A program made the translations under genes and the position numbers. The notes under the pieces are model-generated. The model was not told where the DNA came from and made no database searches. It saw only the letters and a list, made by a program, of their open reading frames with translations. Positions 23,038-31,641 of a stretch of 47,704 nt of DNA are shown here, piece after piece. The first letter of the stretch is position 1; each line of letters starts with the position of its first letter. The stretch spans positions 1 to 47,704 of the forward strand of contig NZ_JAEHGE010000004.1 in assembly GCF_016097415.1 (NCBI RefSeq), read 5' to 3'. Origin of the DNA: a sulfur-oxidizing endosymbiont of Gigantopelta aegis (GTDB taxonomy: Bacteria > Pseudomonadota > Gammaproteobacteria > GRL18).

Positions 23038-23523
23038 TTAATGGCGAGATTGCCTGGCAAGCTTACGCCAAACCCAAGGTTCAATTCGCTGATCAGCCTG
23101 CAACCTCCAAAGACCTAAACCAGCGCGTTGCGCAGCCAACTGAAAAGCAGGTAAATCAGCATCCTGATTATATTTAGGATAAACCCAGGCATACCCTAAA
23201 GCCACCATTTCACGATTAACATTTAAACCATCATTTACAAAGACAACACCCAAAACACGTTTCCAACGATCCGGTTTAGGTTGCTCAACAACATGAACAA
23301 CCTGACCAAAAACCAAACCGGACAAAACTTGTTTAGCCTTTTTACCTAAAGGCTGTGATTTTTCAGGACTATCAATATAACTAAGACGAACCTTAACAGA
23401 AGTCTTATCATCCGTTAAAACAACAATCGTATCGCCATCGACAACTCGAACAACACGACCATCCAGACCAAAGACCAGAGAAGGAAACCACAAGCCAGCA
23501 ACTAAAAATAAAAATGTTCTCAT
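23038..23523 (-). CDS. Secreted SNase-type (thermonuclease-family) nuclease
   Basis: 161 aa. A signal peptide (MRTFLFLVAGLWFPSLVFG) precedes the staphylococcal-nuclease fold: VVDGDTIVV (Asp29/Asp31), KVRLSYIDSPE (Arg46, Asp51, Glu54) and DRWKRVLGVVF (Arg89), the catalytic set in the right order. It should degrade nucleic acids in the periplasm or outside the cell. Its start codon ATG (23,523) lies at the centre of an O_B palindrome and no Shine-Dalgarno precedes it. Together with the OmpA-like lipoprotein 17 nt upstream it may protect the cell envelope or help regulate DNA uptake; that is inference. Confidence 0.88.
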   Translation of the reverse strand: MRTFLFLVAGLWFPSLVFGLDGRVVRVVDGDTIVVLTDDKTSVKVRLSYIDSPEKSQPLGKKAKQVLSGLVFGQVVHVVEQPKPDRWKRVLGVVFVNDGLNVNREMVALGYAWVYPKYNQDADLPAFQLAAQRAGLGLWRLQADQRIEPWVWRKLARQSRH

Positions 23524-23529
23524 GAGAAA
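23516..23529. promoter_or_regulatory. O_B-type palindrome over the nuclease start codon (site 10)
   Basis: GTTCTCATGAGAAA. The central CATGAG contains the ATG start (minus strand 23,523-23,521). Confidence 0.65.
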
Positions 23530-23540
23530 CTTTTAAAAAA

Positions 23541-24233
23541 TTATATATTCACCGGCTCGATACTCAACTCAACCCGCCGATTCAAAGCACGACCATCACG
23601 GGTACTATTGGAAGCAATAGGAAACCGCTCGCTCATCCCCTGTACATAAAGCCTGGAAGGATTCACCCCTTGATGAATCAGATAAGAGGAAACAGACCGC
23701 GCTCTATCCTCACTCAATAACTGATTATGTTCAAAGCTGCCTTGAGAATCCGTAAATCCAAAAACTTTCAAGCGGGTATTGCCGAACTCATTCAAAACTA
23801 AAGCAACCGAATTGAGCGTTTCATAGAAATGCTGATTAATAGTTGAAGAATTCACTTCAAACGTAACATTAGCAGGCATAATCAGTTTAATATCCTGCCC
23901 TTGCCGAACAACGCGAACCCCTGTTTTTTCCAGTTTTTCACGTAGAATCTTTTCCTGGCTGTCCATATAGTAACCCGAACCGCCACCAATAAGAGCACCA
24001 GCTCCCGCACCGATACCCGCACCTAAAGCGGCGCCCTTACCGCCGCCGGCAATCGCACCGATAATAGCACCCAGCGCGGCTCCACCCGCTACCCCATAAC
24101 CAACCCCTTTAGTCGTATTATTCACCTTTTTTTCACCGGTAACGGGATCAGTGCTATGGGTGGCATTGTTGAGCGTAGCACAACCACTCAGAAGAAAAAC
24201 ATTAAGAAGAAATACAACAAAAATCTTTTTCAT
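23541..24233 (-). CDS. OmpA-family lipoprotein with glycine-zipper segment
   Basis: 230 aa. The lipoprotein signal ends in LLSGC (lipobox). Residues 40-90 are a glycine/alanine-rich zipper (VGYGVAGGAALGAIIGAIAGGGKG), a likely membrane-inserting region. The C-terminal OmpA domain (from about 115) has VFGFTDSQGSFEHNQLLSEDRARSV and ends with NRRVELSIEP, so it should bind peptidoglycan. The architecture resembles YiaD. On a plasmid such proteins may anchor a surface structure or modulate mating; the role is unknown. Confidence 0.88.
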   Translation of the reverse strand: MKKIFVVFLLNVFLLSGCATLNNATHSTDPVTGEKKVNNTTKGVGYGVAGGAALGAIIGAIAGGGKGAALGAGIGAGAGALIGGGSGYYMDSQEKILREKLEKTGVRVVRQGQDIKLIMPANVTFEVNSSTINQHFYETLNSVALVLNEFGNTRLKVFGFTDSQGSFEHNQLLSEDRARSVSSYLIHQGVNPSRLYVQGMSERFPIASNSTRDGRALNRRVELSIEPVNI

Positions 24234-24260
24234 AAATAATCCTAATCTAAATCAAAAAAC

Positions 24261-24734
24261 TTAAGAATCCGTATTACCGGTGACCTGGTTAATATCACAA
24301 CGCAATTGATTAAGCATTGCAGACAACTGAAGATGGCATTGATCGTAAAGCTCATGAAGCAAACGAATCTGTCTTCTTACGGTTTCTCGTTCTTCATAAC
24401 GGGAAACCTTAGCGATGGCCTGTTGCTGTTTGTCAGAATCCACCCCGACATGGATATATTTACGCTTTCCTGCTTCATCGGTCGGCAAGAGCATATACAT
24501 AATATTGGGTCTGTCAGTTTTATAGTGGATACGTGCTAACAAGCAACCTTGATCCGTTAAAGATTTATCCTTTTTCCTCAGCTTAACAATAATCTCATTA
24601 AGCTTTACCAGCTCCTTGTCTATAGTGCAGCCATGCGACATAATAGAGGCGGGATCATCTTCTGCTAGTGTCTTAGATGATTCTACAAGCGGTGAACGTG
24701 GTGGTTCACCGCTTACTTTATTTTCATTCGACAT
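24261..24734 (-). CDS. Hypothetical protein, first gene of the envelope block
   Basis: 157 aa, no signal peptide, with a polar N-terminus, a region IVKLRKKDKSLTDQGCLLARIHYKTDRPNIMYMLLP, and a C-terminal helix that may be coiled coil (YEERETVRRQIRLLHELYDQCHLQLSAML). I do not recognise it. It has its own O_A-controlled promoter and leader hairpin, and an O_B site 18 bp before the ATG. It is followed at short distances by the OmpA-like and nuclease genes, so these are probably one regulated unit. Confidence 0.65.
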   Translation of the reverse strand: MSNENKVSGEPPRSPLVESSKTLAEDDPASIMSHGCTIDKELVKLNEIIVKLRKKDKSLTDQGCLLARIHYKTDRPNIMYMLLPTDEAGKRKYIHVGVDSDKQQQAIAKVSRYEERETVRRQIRLLHELYDQCHLQLSAMLNQLRCDINQVTGNTDS

Positions 24735-24751
24735 AAAGAAAATCCTTAAAT

Positions 24752-24765
24752 GTTCTCATGAGAAC
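24752..24765. promoter_or_regulatory. Perfect O_B palindrome (site 11)
   Basis: GTTCTCATGAGAAC, flanked symmetrically by AAAT and ATTT, 18 bp before the 24,734 ATG. Confidence 0.7.
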
Positions 24766-24817
24766 ATTTGTCAAATTAATGAACATTAACATCAGAGTTA
24801 ATTCCTAGTGTCTTAGC

Positions 24818-24843
24818 AAAAGGCTGAAAGTGGTGTTTCAACC
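24818..24843 (-). promoter_or_regulatory. Leader hairpin of the 24,734 gene
   Basis: GGTTGAAA pairs with TTTCAGCC around loop CACCAC, then TTTT. The stem differs from the ard leaders but the loop and the following TAAGACACTAGGA box are kept, a covariation-like pattern. Confidence 0.5.
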
Positions 24844-24845
24844 AT

Positions 24846-24881
24846 GTATATAATTTTATATACTCTTGTTTTGGATGTCAA
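24846..24881 (-). promoter_or_regulatory. Promoter of the 24,734 gene with O_A operator
   Basis: -35 TTGACA (24,881-24,876), 17-bp spacer, -10 TAAAAT (24,858-24,853); operator GTATATA-ATTT-TATATAC at 24,846-24,863. Confidence 0.8.
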
Positions 24882-24917
24882 CATACCCGCGAAGACAATC
24901 CTTATAAGTGGGAAAAG

Positions 24918-24931
24918 TTTCTCATGGGAAC
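24918..24931. promoter_or_regulatory. O_B-type palindrome (site 12)
   Basis: TTTCTCATGGGAAC, the last backbone operator before the cargo region. Confidence 0.55.
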
Positions 24932-25180
24932 ATTGAAGGCTTGATAGCCGTATTTAGTATTTTTAAGTCTTACAGACTGGTCTGATTAATACCAGGCGGG
25001 GACTGTTTGTTTTGTAAAACCCTTCTAATTTTTCATTTTATTTTATAATCATTACTTTATGCAGTTTTTTAATGATGAGTAAGACAGTAAATTAATGAAA
25101 CCAGTGGATAAAATCACTTCTTGTGGACAGGCTTACATTTAAGCATGAGAATTGAAATTTATAAATACAAACCGTTACAC

Positions 25181-26155
25181 CTAGTACTGCCTTTTTACTG
25201 GTTCAAAAAACATAGTCCAATAATATTCTGCTGCTCCTTCATTGGTAAGAATTTTTTCTGTTCGATGCAAATGTGACATTCCCATTGACTCCAAGCCTAA
25301 AATGTTACCATTGTCTTTGATACTCATACTTTCATTGAAGCTATTCCCTTGACCAAGCCCAGAGCTACTATACATTATCGATGATGAACCTTTTGAGCCA
25401 AGAAAATCGCCGAGCCAAATACCGCATTTAGAAGCTTGTTTCCCATTGATGTATATTATGGATTCAAATGAACGAGAATCAACCTTTTGAAAATTGGTAT
25501 TTGTCCCAGGGTTTCGGATTTTAAGTTCTTGTAGTGATCCTTCAAAAAAACGTGCCATATAATCGAAAGCCTTAGTAATAAAAGTGTCTTTGTCGTGATC
25601 TGAAAAAGCCTTTGGTATGGCTAGATTACTTGAACGTGGCAATTCTGGTTTACTGGGTACTGAAGTTGGAATGCTTATACTTTTAAATGAACTGGTTGCC
25701 GTGGAAGGTATTTTCGCAGTCAAGTGTTTGGCTACTGTTTCAATGTTTTGGATAATTTCAAGGAATGCATCATCTAAACTGAGATATTTTTCAACTGGTT
25801 TACCATCTTTTGTCGCTGCTTGAAGCTGTCCAAAAGGTAGTCCAGTCCAATGACATGGACGCAGGATAATAGGAACAACAACTGCTTCCTTACGATTGTG
25901 GCGTGCAAGTGCTTCTGTCATTTCTAGTTCATAGCAATAACGAGAGGAAATGAAATCAGAGCTTATTAACAAGAGTATGATATCAGCTTGGCGTAACTCA
26001 TCATCAATCCGGTCTGCCCATTTTTCACCTGAGATAATTCGCCGATCATGCCAGGTTTCTACAATGCCCTGATGTTGTAAGCATGTTAGATGTTTTTGGA
26101 GTTCGTTACGATAATTGTCATCAACATGAGAGTAAGATATAAAAATCTTTATCAT
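25181..26155 (-). CDS. TIR-domain protein, probable effector of a four-gene operon
   Basis: 324 aa from ATG 26,155 (an in-frame TTG at 26,167 overlaps the upstream stop). Residues 1-140 are a bacterial TIR domain: KIFISYSHVDD, ETWHDRRIISGEKWADRID, ADIILLLISSDFISSRYCYELEM (the Glu in this motif, near residue 78, is the likely NAD-cleaving residue) and IILRPCHWTGLPFGQLQA. After a serine/proline-rich linker the C-terminal domain (about 185-324) is unknown, rich in Gly/Ser and beta-like. TIR enzymes often kill the cell by depleting NAD on phage infection. It is translationally coupled to the ImmA/IrrE gene. Confidence 0.85.
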   Translation of the reverse strand: MIKIFISYSHVDDNYRNELQKHLTCLQHQGIVETWHDRRIISGEKWADRIDDELRQADIILLLISSDFISSRYCYELEMTEALARHNRKEAVVVPIILRPCHWTGLPFGQLQAATKDGKPVEKYLSLDDAFLEIIQNIETVAKHLTAKIPSTATSSFKSISIPTSVPSKPELPRSSNLAIPKAFSDHDKDTFITKAFDYMARFFEGSLQELKIRNPGTNTNFQKVDSRSFESIIYINGKQASKCGIWLGDFLGSKGSSSIMYSSSGLGQGNSFNESMSIKDNGNILGLESMGMSHLHRTEKILTNEGAAEYYWTMFFEPVKRQY

Positions 26156-26163
26156 ATATTTCT

Positions 26164-26913
26164 TCAATTGAAAGTTAGTAAAGACAAAACATCACCTTCT
26201 ATTGTTTGTATGCTTTGTTCGTAAATATTTTGATTATAGGCTTCTCTGCAATTGAACCATTTATCTGCGCCTATTTTTCTAGGTGATGTTTGATCATGTT
26301 CTCTGCCATATAGAATATCCATTGCGCTACTTTCATAATGCAATTCATTTTTTGGAAAAAAATGAATTGGTATCTTTGTGTTGCGTGTAAACCATTTTCG
26401 ACCTAATTGCCCATTACATACAAGTACAGAAGGCCAAGAACCACGTTCAACCAAACTTATTGCTGTCGCAGGTATACTTGTTCCAAAAGATTTGGCAGTT
26501 TTTCTTATGGTGTCAAAATTTAGCTTTTTAAACTTATTCAAATATGGGCGTACAATATAGTTTGGCAATAATAAATTAGAAGCAAATTTATCAGCCTGTC
26601 TTTCTAATATTGCCACATCCGAATGATGACCTCCGATATCATCGGCCCTACAAACTAGGGTTCTACCTCTGTGATAATACCAGTGTCCAATTTCATGCCC
26701 TATAGAAAATTGTTGCCTCACTTTTGGGCTGCTAGAGTTAACTGTAATAATGGCTTTATTATCAGAACCAACAATACGTGCTTCACATCCATCTAGCGGT
26801 CTTCTTTTTATTGTTGCACCAACATGATATGCGATAGCTTCAAGGTCTATTTCTTCTGGTTCAGTAATTCCTAGTTCTTGAAGCAGTTGCTCTGCTTCAG
26901 TAAGTCCATTCAT
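26164..26913 (-). CDS. ImmA/IrrE-type zinc metallopeptidase
   Basis: 249 aa. HEIGH (about 73-77) with a downstream ERQADKFASNLLLP Glu (about 104) forms the zinc-peptidase signature of the ImmA/IrrE family, which often cleaves a repressor or antitoxin-like partner. Here a natural target is the sigma-like protein or the unknown protein of the same operon. The C-terminal about 100 residues have no known match. It overlaps its neighbours by 4 nt on each side, allowing for the TTG start of the TIR gene. Confidence 0.9.
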   Translation of the reverse strand: MNGLTEAEQLLQELGITEPEEIDLEAIAYHVGATIKRRPLDGCEARIVGSDNKAIITVNSSSPKVRQQFSIGHEIGHWYYHRGRTLVCRADDIGGHHSDVAILERQADKFASNLLLPNYIVRPYLNKFKKLNFDTIRKTAKSFGTSIPATAISLVERGSWPSVLVCNGQLGRKWFTRNTKIPIHFFPKNELHYESSAMDILYGREHDQTSPRKIGADKWFNCREAYNQNIYEQSIQTIEGDVLSLLTFN

Positions 26914-27359
26914 TTTTTATTGCCTTCTTCGTCTATTAGACCAAGTTCCAGCATATCTTCAAACATTCCCTCAATATCATTTTCTGTTTGTATACCTTCA
27001 CCTTTACGGGCTGCAAGTGTCAATTTTTGGTTAAGTTCCGGATCTTTTGTCGTAAAGTTTTCTATTACAGATTTTTTTTGAGCATTAGAAAGGGATATGA
27101 CATTACTTTTTGTGGTCATTTTTTTATATTCATTAACTTGTTTTTTAGCTTCAGTTAATTTGATTTTTGATGCACGTAAAACTGCACTATTTATAACGTC
27201 ACGTATATGATTGTTTTCTTCTGATAGATCATTAAACTGTTCTCCTGCCTCTAATAATATTTCTTTATCACTGAGTTCAATAATATCTTCTACTAATGCA
27301 TCAGTCAGTTTTTCAAGTTGCTCTATGCTGGTGATTTTTTTAGTCATTTTCTCTACCAT
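26910..27359 (-). CDS. Unknown charged helical protein in the TIR operon
   Basis: 149 aa, nearly all helix with high Glu/Lys content (TDALVEDIIELSDKEILLEAGEQFNDLSEENNHIRDVIN). No cysteines and no membrane segment; not recognised. It overlaps the sigma-like gene by 20 nt and the ImmA/IrrE gene by 4 nt. It could be an inhibitor or adaptor cleaved by the protease (inference from position). Confidence 0.7.
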   Translation of the reverse strand: MVEKMTKKITSIEQLEKLTDALVEDIIELSDKEILLEAGEQFNDLSEENNHIRDVINSAVLRASKIKLTEAKKQVNEYKKMTTKSNVISLSNAQKKSVIENFTTKDPELNQKLTLAARKGEGIQTENDIEGMFEDMLELGLIDEEGNKK

Positions 27360-27891
27360 TTGGATAATGTTTATTTAAACTTCTCCTTAGCCTTTTTTGT
27401 ACACTACCGTATTTTGTTCTATCCCATCCCCAAAATTCACATATTTCATTGGGTGTGAATCCATCATAAAGTCCCATTAAATAAGAAGTTATATCTTCAT
27501 CATCTTTGAACAATTCTAAAATCGAGTTCAATTCTTGATAAGCAGTGGCCTTTTCTTCTGGTGAAACAGATTTATCCTGTAATGATGAAGTTGAATCATC
27601 AATAGATTCATGCTTTTCGTTTTTCCTCCTTTCGTTGAAAGCAATACTCCGCATGGTTTGAGATATAAATGCTATTAAAGAGACATTAATAGGATATTTT
27701 CTTTTTCCTGAAAGGGCTCTAAAAATGGCTTCATTTAGTATTTCATCAACATCCATTGAACAATGATAAGAGTATTGTTTTGCAATACTATGTAATCTAC
27801 AAATATCGACCTCTGATAAATTCTTAATTGCATTGTTAATATCTAATGGCGACCAAAATTCATCTGCTTCTTCGACAAATTCTACATGCAT
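27340..27891 (-). CDS. Sigma-70-like (ECF-type) regulator
   Basis: 183 aa. A region-2-like segment (CRLHSIAKQYSYHCSMDVDEILNEAIFRALSGKR, then LIAFISQTMRSIAFNERRK) is followed by a linker and a region-4-like helix-turn-helix (LMGLYDGFTPNEICEFWGWDRTKYGSVQKRLRRSLNK), the usual ECF sigma layout. It is the first gene of the four-gene operon and could turn on the operon itself or act as the DNA-binding switch controlled by the protease. No anti-sigma factor is evident unless the next gene serves that role. Confidence 0.65.
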   Translation of the reverse strand: MHVEFVEEADEFWSPLDINNAIKNLSEVDICRLHSIAKQYSYHCSMDVDEILNEAIFRALSGKRKYPINVSLIAFISQTMRSIAFNERRKNEKHESIDDSTSSLQDKSVSPEEKATAYQELNSILELFKDDEDITSYLMGLYDGFTPNEICEFWGWDRTKYGSVQKRLRRSLNKHYPNGREND

Positions 27892-28041
27892 GTTTTTTCC
27901 TATAGTACGTACATATATGAATGCTCATAGCAATATAAAATGCGGACAAAAATAATTTTCAGTTTAATGTCCTGGATTAATAACCTGGTGAGCATTAAGT
28001 AATAATGGGGCTTCCCAGACAGAAACGAAAGAGGCTTAAAA

Positions 28042-28266
28042 ATGAGTAAGAAAAATCAACATGTTGTTCCACACGGTGATGACTGGGCTGTAAAAGGCGC
28101 AGGTAATAGCAAAGCCACATCAGTGCATTCGACTCAAGGGGAGGCAATTGAACGTGCTCGTGAAATTGCACAGAACCAGCAGTCAGAGCTTTTGATTCAT
28201 GGTGAAAATGGCCGTATTAGAGAGAAAAACTCTTACGGAAATGACCCTTATCCACCAAAAGGGTAA
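28042..28266 (+). CDS. DUF2188-type small protein
   Basis: 74 aa (QHVVPHGDDWAVKGAGNSKATSVHSTQGEAIERAREIAQNQQSELLIHGENGRIREKNSYGNDPYPPKG), matching the DUF2188 pattern of a short beta/alpha domain with HxxxGxWAVK and a GRIRExxSYGxDPxPP end. Function unknown; such genes often lie near mobile or defence genes. ATG 28,042 has AAAGAGG upstream. It is divergent from the sigma/TIR operon and followed by a terminator. Confidence 0.88.
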   Translation: MSKKNQHVVPHGDDWAVKGAGNSKATSVHSTQGEAIERAREIAQNQQSELLIHGENGRIREKNSYGNDPYPPKG

Positions 28267-28272
28267 TTAACC

Positions 28273-28305
28273 TGGCTTCGGGTACTTATATCCGAAGCCA
28301 ACCTG
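28273..28305 (+). terminator. Terminator after the DUF2188 gene
   Basis: TGGCTTCGG (28,273-28,281) pairs with CCGAAGCCA (28,292-28,300), 10-nt loop, then ACCTGATTTTT. Confidence 0.75.
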
Positions 28306-28323
28306 ATTTTTAATTAAAGGAAC

Positions 28324-28470
28324 ATAATAAAAATACAAGGCGCAGTTATAAAAGATCAAGGTGTATCATTTGCAATTGTTATCGTGAAACAATTTGTAAT
28401 CCAGTCACAAATAGAGTTTCAGAAATCGGTAAGGTCTTTTTCAAGTTGCTTTCCGGTTTTATCTTTATAA
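28324..28470 (+). pseudogene. Short remnant of a small gene
   Basis: A plus-strand frame reads KIQGAVIKDQGVSFAIVIVK and on to TAA at 28,470 (about 47 codons). A ribosome site AAAGGA is present, but the start position holds ATA instead of ATG and the 3' part seems cut off. It looks like the 5' piece of a small hypothetical gene abutting the type I operon. Confidence 0.35.
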
Positions 28471-28487
28471 AAACGCTAGGGCTAAAA

Positions 28488-31400
28488 TTATGTTGTCGTT
28501 AATTCAGTAGCGATCATTTCAGCTTGTTTAAGGACGGTTTCAGTAGCAAGTAATTGCATATCTGGCGGATAGCCAAATTGTCGTAAGGTTCTTTTTACAA
28601 TCACTTTTAATTTGGCTCTTACACTTTCTTTTATCGTCCAGTCAATTGAAGCATTTTCCCGTACTCTTTTCGTCAATATAACCGCTAATTCGCGTAATTG
28701 ATCGTGCTGCATGAGTTCTTTTGCACTTTCATTATTGGCAACTGCCGTATAAAACGCATATTCAAAATCAGTAAGCCCAAGTGTTTTCGCTTCATTATCT
28801 GAGGCGACAATTTCCTTACTGATTTTAATCAGCTCATCCATGACCTCAGCGGCAGTCAGGATTTTGTTCTGATATTTTTTAATCGCTATTTCGAGCATTT
28901 CCATTAAGGATTTGCTTTGTACTAGGTTCTTTTTAGCCCGAGCTTTCAGCTCGTCATTAAGCAGTTTTTTAAGCACTTCCAAAGCTACGTTTTTATGCTC
29001 CATGCCTTTAAGTTCGAGTAAAAAATCTTCGGAAAGAATGGAAATATCCGGCTTTTTGATTCCGGCAGCATCGAATACGTCAATGACCTGTTCAGATACC
29101 AGGGCTTTGTCGATTACTTGGCGAATGGTGGTTTCAATTTCTTCATTGGTCTTGCCGGAGCCCGTGCCATCAAATTTAGCTAGCCGTGCTTTGACCGCTT
29201 GAAAAAATGCCACTTCATCTTTGGCTGCCATGGCTTGTTCATGAGGAATAGCAATGGCGAAGGCTTGGGATAATGCGGTAACTTCGTTGATATAGCGTTT
29301 TTTGCCGTCTTTCAGACCCAAAATATGTTCTTCGGCGGCCAGGATAAGGGAAAGTTTTTCGGAAGTATCCGCTTCAAAATAATCTTCATAAGCAAACCCG
29401 TGATACATTGCAGAAATCACTTCGAGTTTTTCCAGCATCACCTCAACTGCTTGTTCTTGCACTAAAGTCGGATCACCTTTACCGCCCGCATCAGAATAAA
29501 AGGATAAGGCTTCTTTTAAATCGGAGGCAATGCCTAAGTAATCCACCACCAGGCCGCCCGGCTTATCCAGATAAACCCGGTTTACCCGTGCAATGGCTTG
29601 CATCAAATTATGGCCTTTCATTGGTTTGTCGATATATAGCGTATGCATACTTGGCGCATCAAAGCCAGTGAGCCACATATCGCGGACAATAACGAGCTTT
29701 AATTCATCGTCATTGTCTTTCATACGTTCAGCTAGGGCTTTACGTTGCTTTTTAGTGGTGTGATGTTGAGCCATTTTGGGCCCATCTGACGATGAGGCCG
29801 TCATGATGACTTTAATAGCGCCTTTATTTAGATCATCAGAATGCCATTCCGGTTTGAGTTTGATGATTTCATCATATAAATCCACGGCAATGCGACGAGA
29901 CATGCTCACGATCATGCCTTTACCGGCAAACACTTCCTGCCGTGCTTCAAAATGACTGACAATATCTTTAGCAATATTTTGAATTCGCTGATGACTACCA
30001 ATTAACGCTTCAATTTGCGTCCATTTGGCTTTAGCTTTTTGCGTATCAGTCAGATCTTCTTGGTCTAGCTCCTTGTCTAGCTCGGCAATTAGTTTTTTTC
30101 CTTCATCGCTCAAACTCACCTTCGCCAGGCGGCTTTCATAATAGATGCGAACCGTAGCGCCATCTTCGACCGCTTGGGCAATATCGTAAATATCAACATA
30201 ATCCCCAAATACTGCCGGTGTGTTGACATCGGTTTTTTCAATCGGTGTGCCGGTAAAGCCTAAATAAGTGGCATTGGGCAAAGCATCACGCAGATATTTA
30301 GCAAAGCCGTAAACGACTTTTTTACCGATGACTTCCCCGTGTTCGTTTTTTTCATCCGCAGTTTTGGCTTTAAAGCCATATTGGGTGCGGTGCGCTTCAT
30401 CGGCAATAACGATGATATTACGCCGGTCGGATAATTCATCATAGACATTACCTTCTTCCGGCTGGAATTTTTGGATCGTGGAAAAAATTACGCCGCCTGA
30501 GGCCACTTTTAACAGTTCTTTGAGTTGTTGTCTATCTTCGACCTGCTTAGGTTCTTGCCGTAATAACTGAGCTGAGGCGGCAAAGGTATCAAACAATTGA
30601 TCGTCAAGATCGTTACGGTCGGTAATCACCAACACGGTTGGATTATCCAAAGCCAACACGATTTTGCCGGTATAAAATACCATGGAAAGTGATTTGCCAG
30701 AACCTTGCGTATGCCAAACTACACCGGCTTTTTGGTCTCCACCAATGCTTACAGCGGTCAAGGTTTTATTAATCGCTTTATTCACAGCATAGTATTGATG
30801 ATAAGCCGCGATTTTTTTAACCGTGTTAATGCTAATTACACCGGTTTTTAAGTCTTCTTTTTTGGATTTTTCAAACACCACAAAATACCGGATCAAATCC
30901 AGCAAGGTGGTTTTGTTCAGCATCCCGTTGATTAGGGTTTCAAGCTGGCTGACCAGGTGTGAAGCTTCCGCTTTGCCATCTTCGCTTTTCCAGGCCATAA
31001 ACCGGCTTAATCCTGCCGATAAAGAGCCTGCTTTGGCTTCCAAGCCATCAGAGATCACCAATAAAGCGTTATAGGTAAACAGGCTTGGGATTGTCTGTTT
31101 GTAGGTTTCTAACTGTTTATAAGCGGATTTAATCGTGGCGTTTTCATCGGTTGCATTTTTAAGTTCAATGACGACTAGCGGTAAGCCATTGACGAAAAGG
31201 ACAAGATCAGGGCGTTTATTTTGGTTATTTTCAATAACCGTGAATTGATTAGCGACCACAAATTCATTGTTTTCTGGGTGTTCAAAATCAATCAGCCAAA
31301 CCAGATCACCGCGATCCTGTCCATCTTTCTGAAAGCTAACATTGATCCCTTCAGTCATCATCCGGTGGAAAGTTTCGTTATTCGTCAGTAATTCCGGTGA

Positions 31401-31634
31401 ATGGATGCGTTCTACCTCTTTTTGCGCTTCTTGTAATGAAGAGAGTGGAACGGATGGGTTGATGCGCTGAAAGGCTGAAAACAGCCGGTCTTTTAAAATC
31501 ATCTCATCATAATGGCTACGCTCTGGCCTTTCGCCATCAGGGGCAATATCCGGTGCATGGATGTATTGATAGCCTTGTTTTTCAAACAGCTTGATAGCAA
31601 AGTCTTCAATGGCGTTTTCGGTGAGATTGGTCAT
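28488..31634 (-). CDS. hsdR: Type I restriction enzyme R subunit
   Basis: 1048 aa, normal for HsdR. The N-terminal nuclease has PDLVLFVNGLPLVVIELKN (Asp143, Glu157-x-Lys159, the PD-ExK type). The motor has Walker A TQGSGKS (about 309-315), ADEAHRTQYG (DEAH about 412-415) and GFTGTP, followed by helicase motifs including GFDAPSMHTLYIDK and QAIARVNR. It cuts unmethylated DNA after translocation in an HsdR2M2S1 complex. It is the last gene of the hsdM-hsdS-AAA-S8-hsdR unit, 7 nt after the protease gene. Confidence 0.97.
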   Translation of the reverse strand: MTNLTENAIEDFAIKLFEKQGYQYIHAPDIAPDGERPERSHYDEMILKDRLFSAFQRINPSVPLSSLQEAQKEVERIHSPELLTNNETFHRMMTEGINVSFQKDGQDRGDLVWLIDFEHPENNEFVVANQFTVIENNQNKRPDLVLFVNGLPLVVIELKNATDENATIKSAYKQLETYKQTIPSLFTYNALLVISDGLEAKAGSLSAGLSRFMAWKSEDGKAEASHLVSQLETLINGMLNKTTLLDLIRYFVVFEKSKKEDLKTGVISINTVKKIAAYHQYYAVNKAINKTLTAVSIGGDQKAGVVWHTQGSGKSLSMVFYTGKIVLALDNPTVLVITDRNDLDDQLFDTFAASAQLLRQEPKQVEDRQQLKELLKVASGGVIFSTIQKFQPEEGNVYDELSDRRNIIVIADEAHRTQYGFKAKTADEKNEHGEVIGKKVVYGFAKYLRDALPNATYLGFTGTPIEKTDVNTPAVFGDYVDIYDIAQAVEDGATVRIYYESRLAKVSLSDEGKKLIAELDKELDQEDLTDTQKAKAKWTQIEALIGSHQRIQNIAKDIVSHFEARQEVFAGKGMIVSMSRRIAVDLYDEIIKLKPEWHSDDLNKGAIKVIMTASSSDGPKMAQHHTTKKQRKALAERMKDNDDELKLVIVRDMWLTGFDAPSMHTLYIDKPMKGHNLMQAIARVNRVYLDKPGGLVVDYLGIASDLKEALSFYSDAGGKGDPTLVQEQAVEVMLEKLEVISAMYHGFAYEDYFEADTSEKLSLILAAEEHILGLKDGKKRYINEVTALSQAFAIAIPHEQAMAAKDEVAFFQAVKARLAKFDGTGSGKTNEEIETTIRQVIDKALVSEQVIDVFDAAGIKKPDISILSEDFLLELKGMEHKNVALEVLKKLLNDELKARAKKNLVQSKSLMEMLEIAIKKYQNKILTAAEVMDELIKISKEIVASDNEAKTLGLTDFEYAFYTAVANNESAKELMQHDQLRELAVILTKRVRENASIDWTIKESVRAKLKVIVKRTLRQFGYPPDMQLLATETVLKQAEMIATELTTT

Positions 31635-31641
31635 TTAATTC

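Larger units (their letters stand above)
24735..25180. other. 446-bp regulatory and empty gap
   Basis: 24,735-24,931 holds two O_B sites, a leader hairpin and an O_A promoter. From 24,932 to 25,180 I see no gene and no clear structure. The change from operator-rich backbone to operator-free cargo happens here. Confidence 0.7.
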
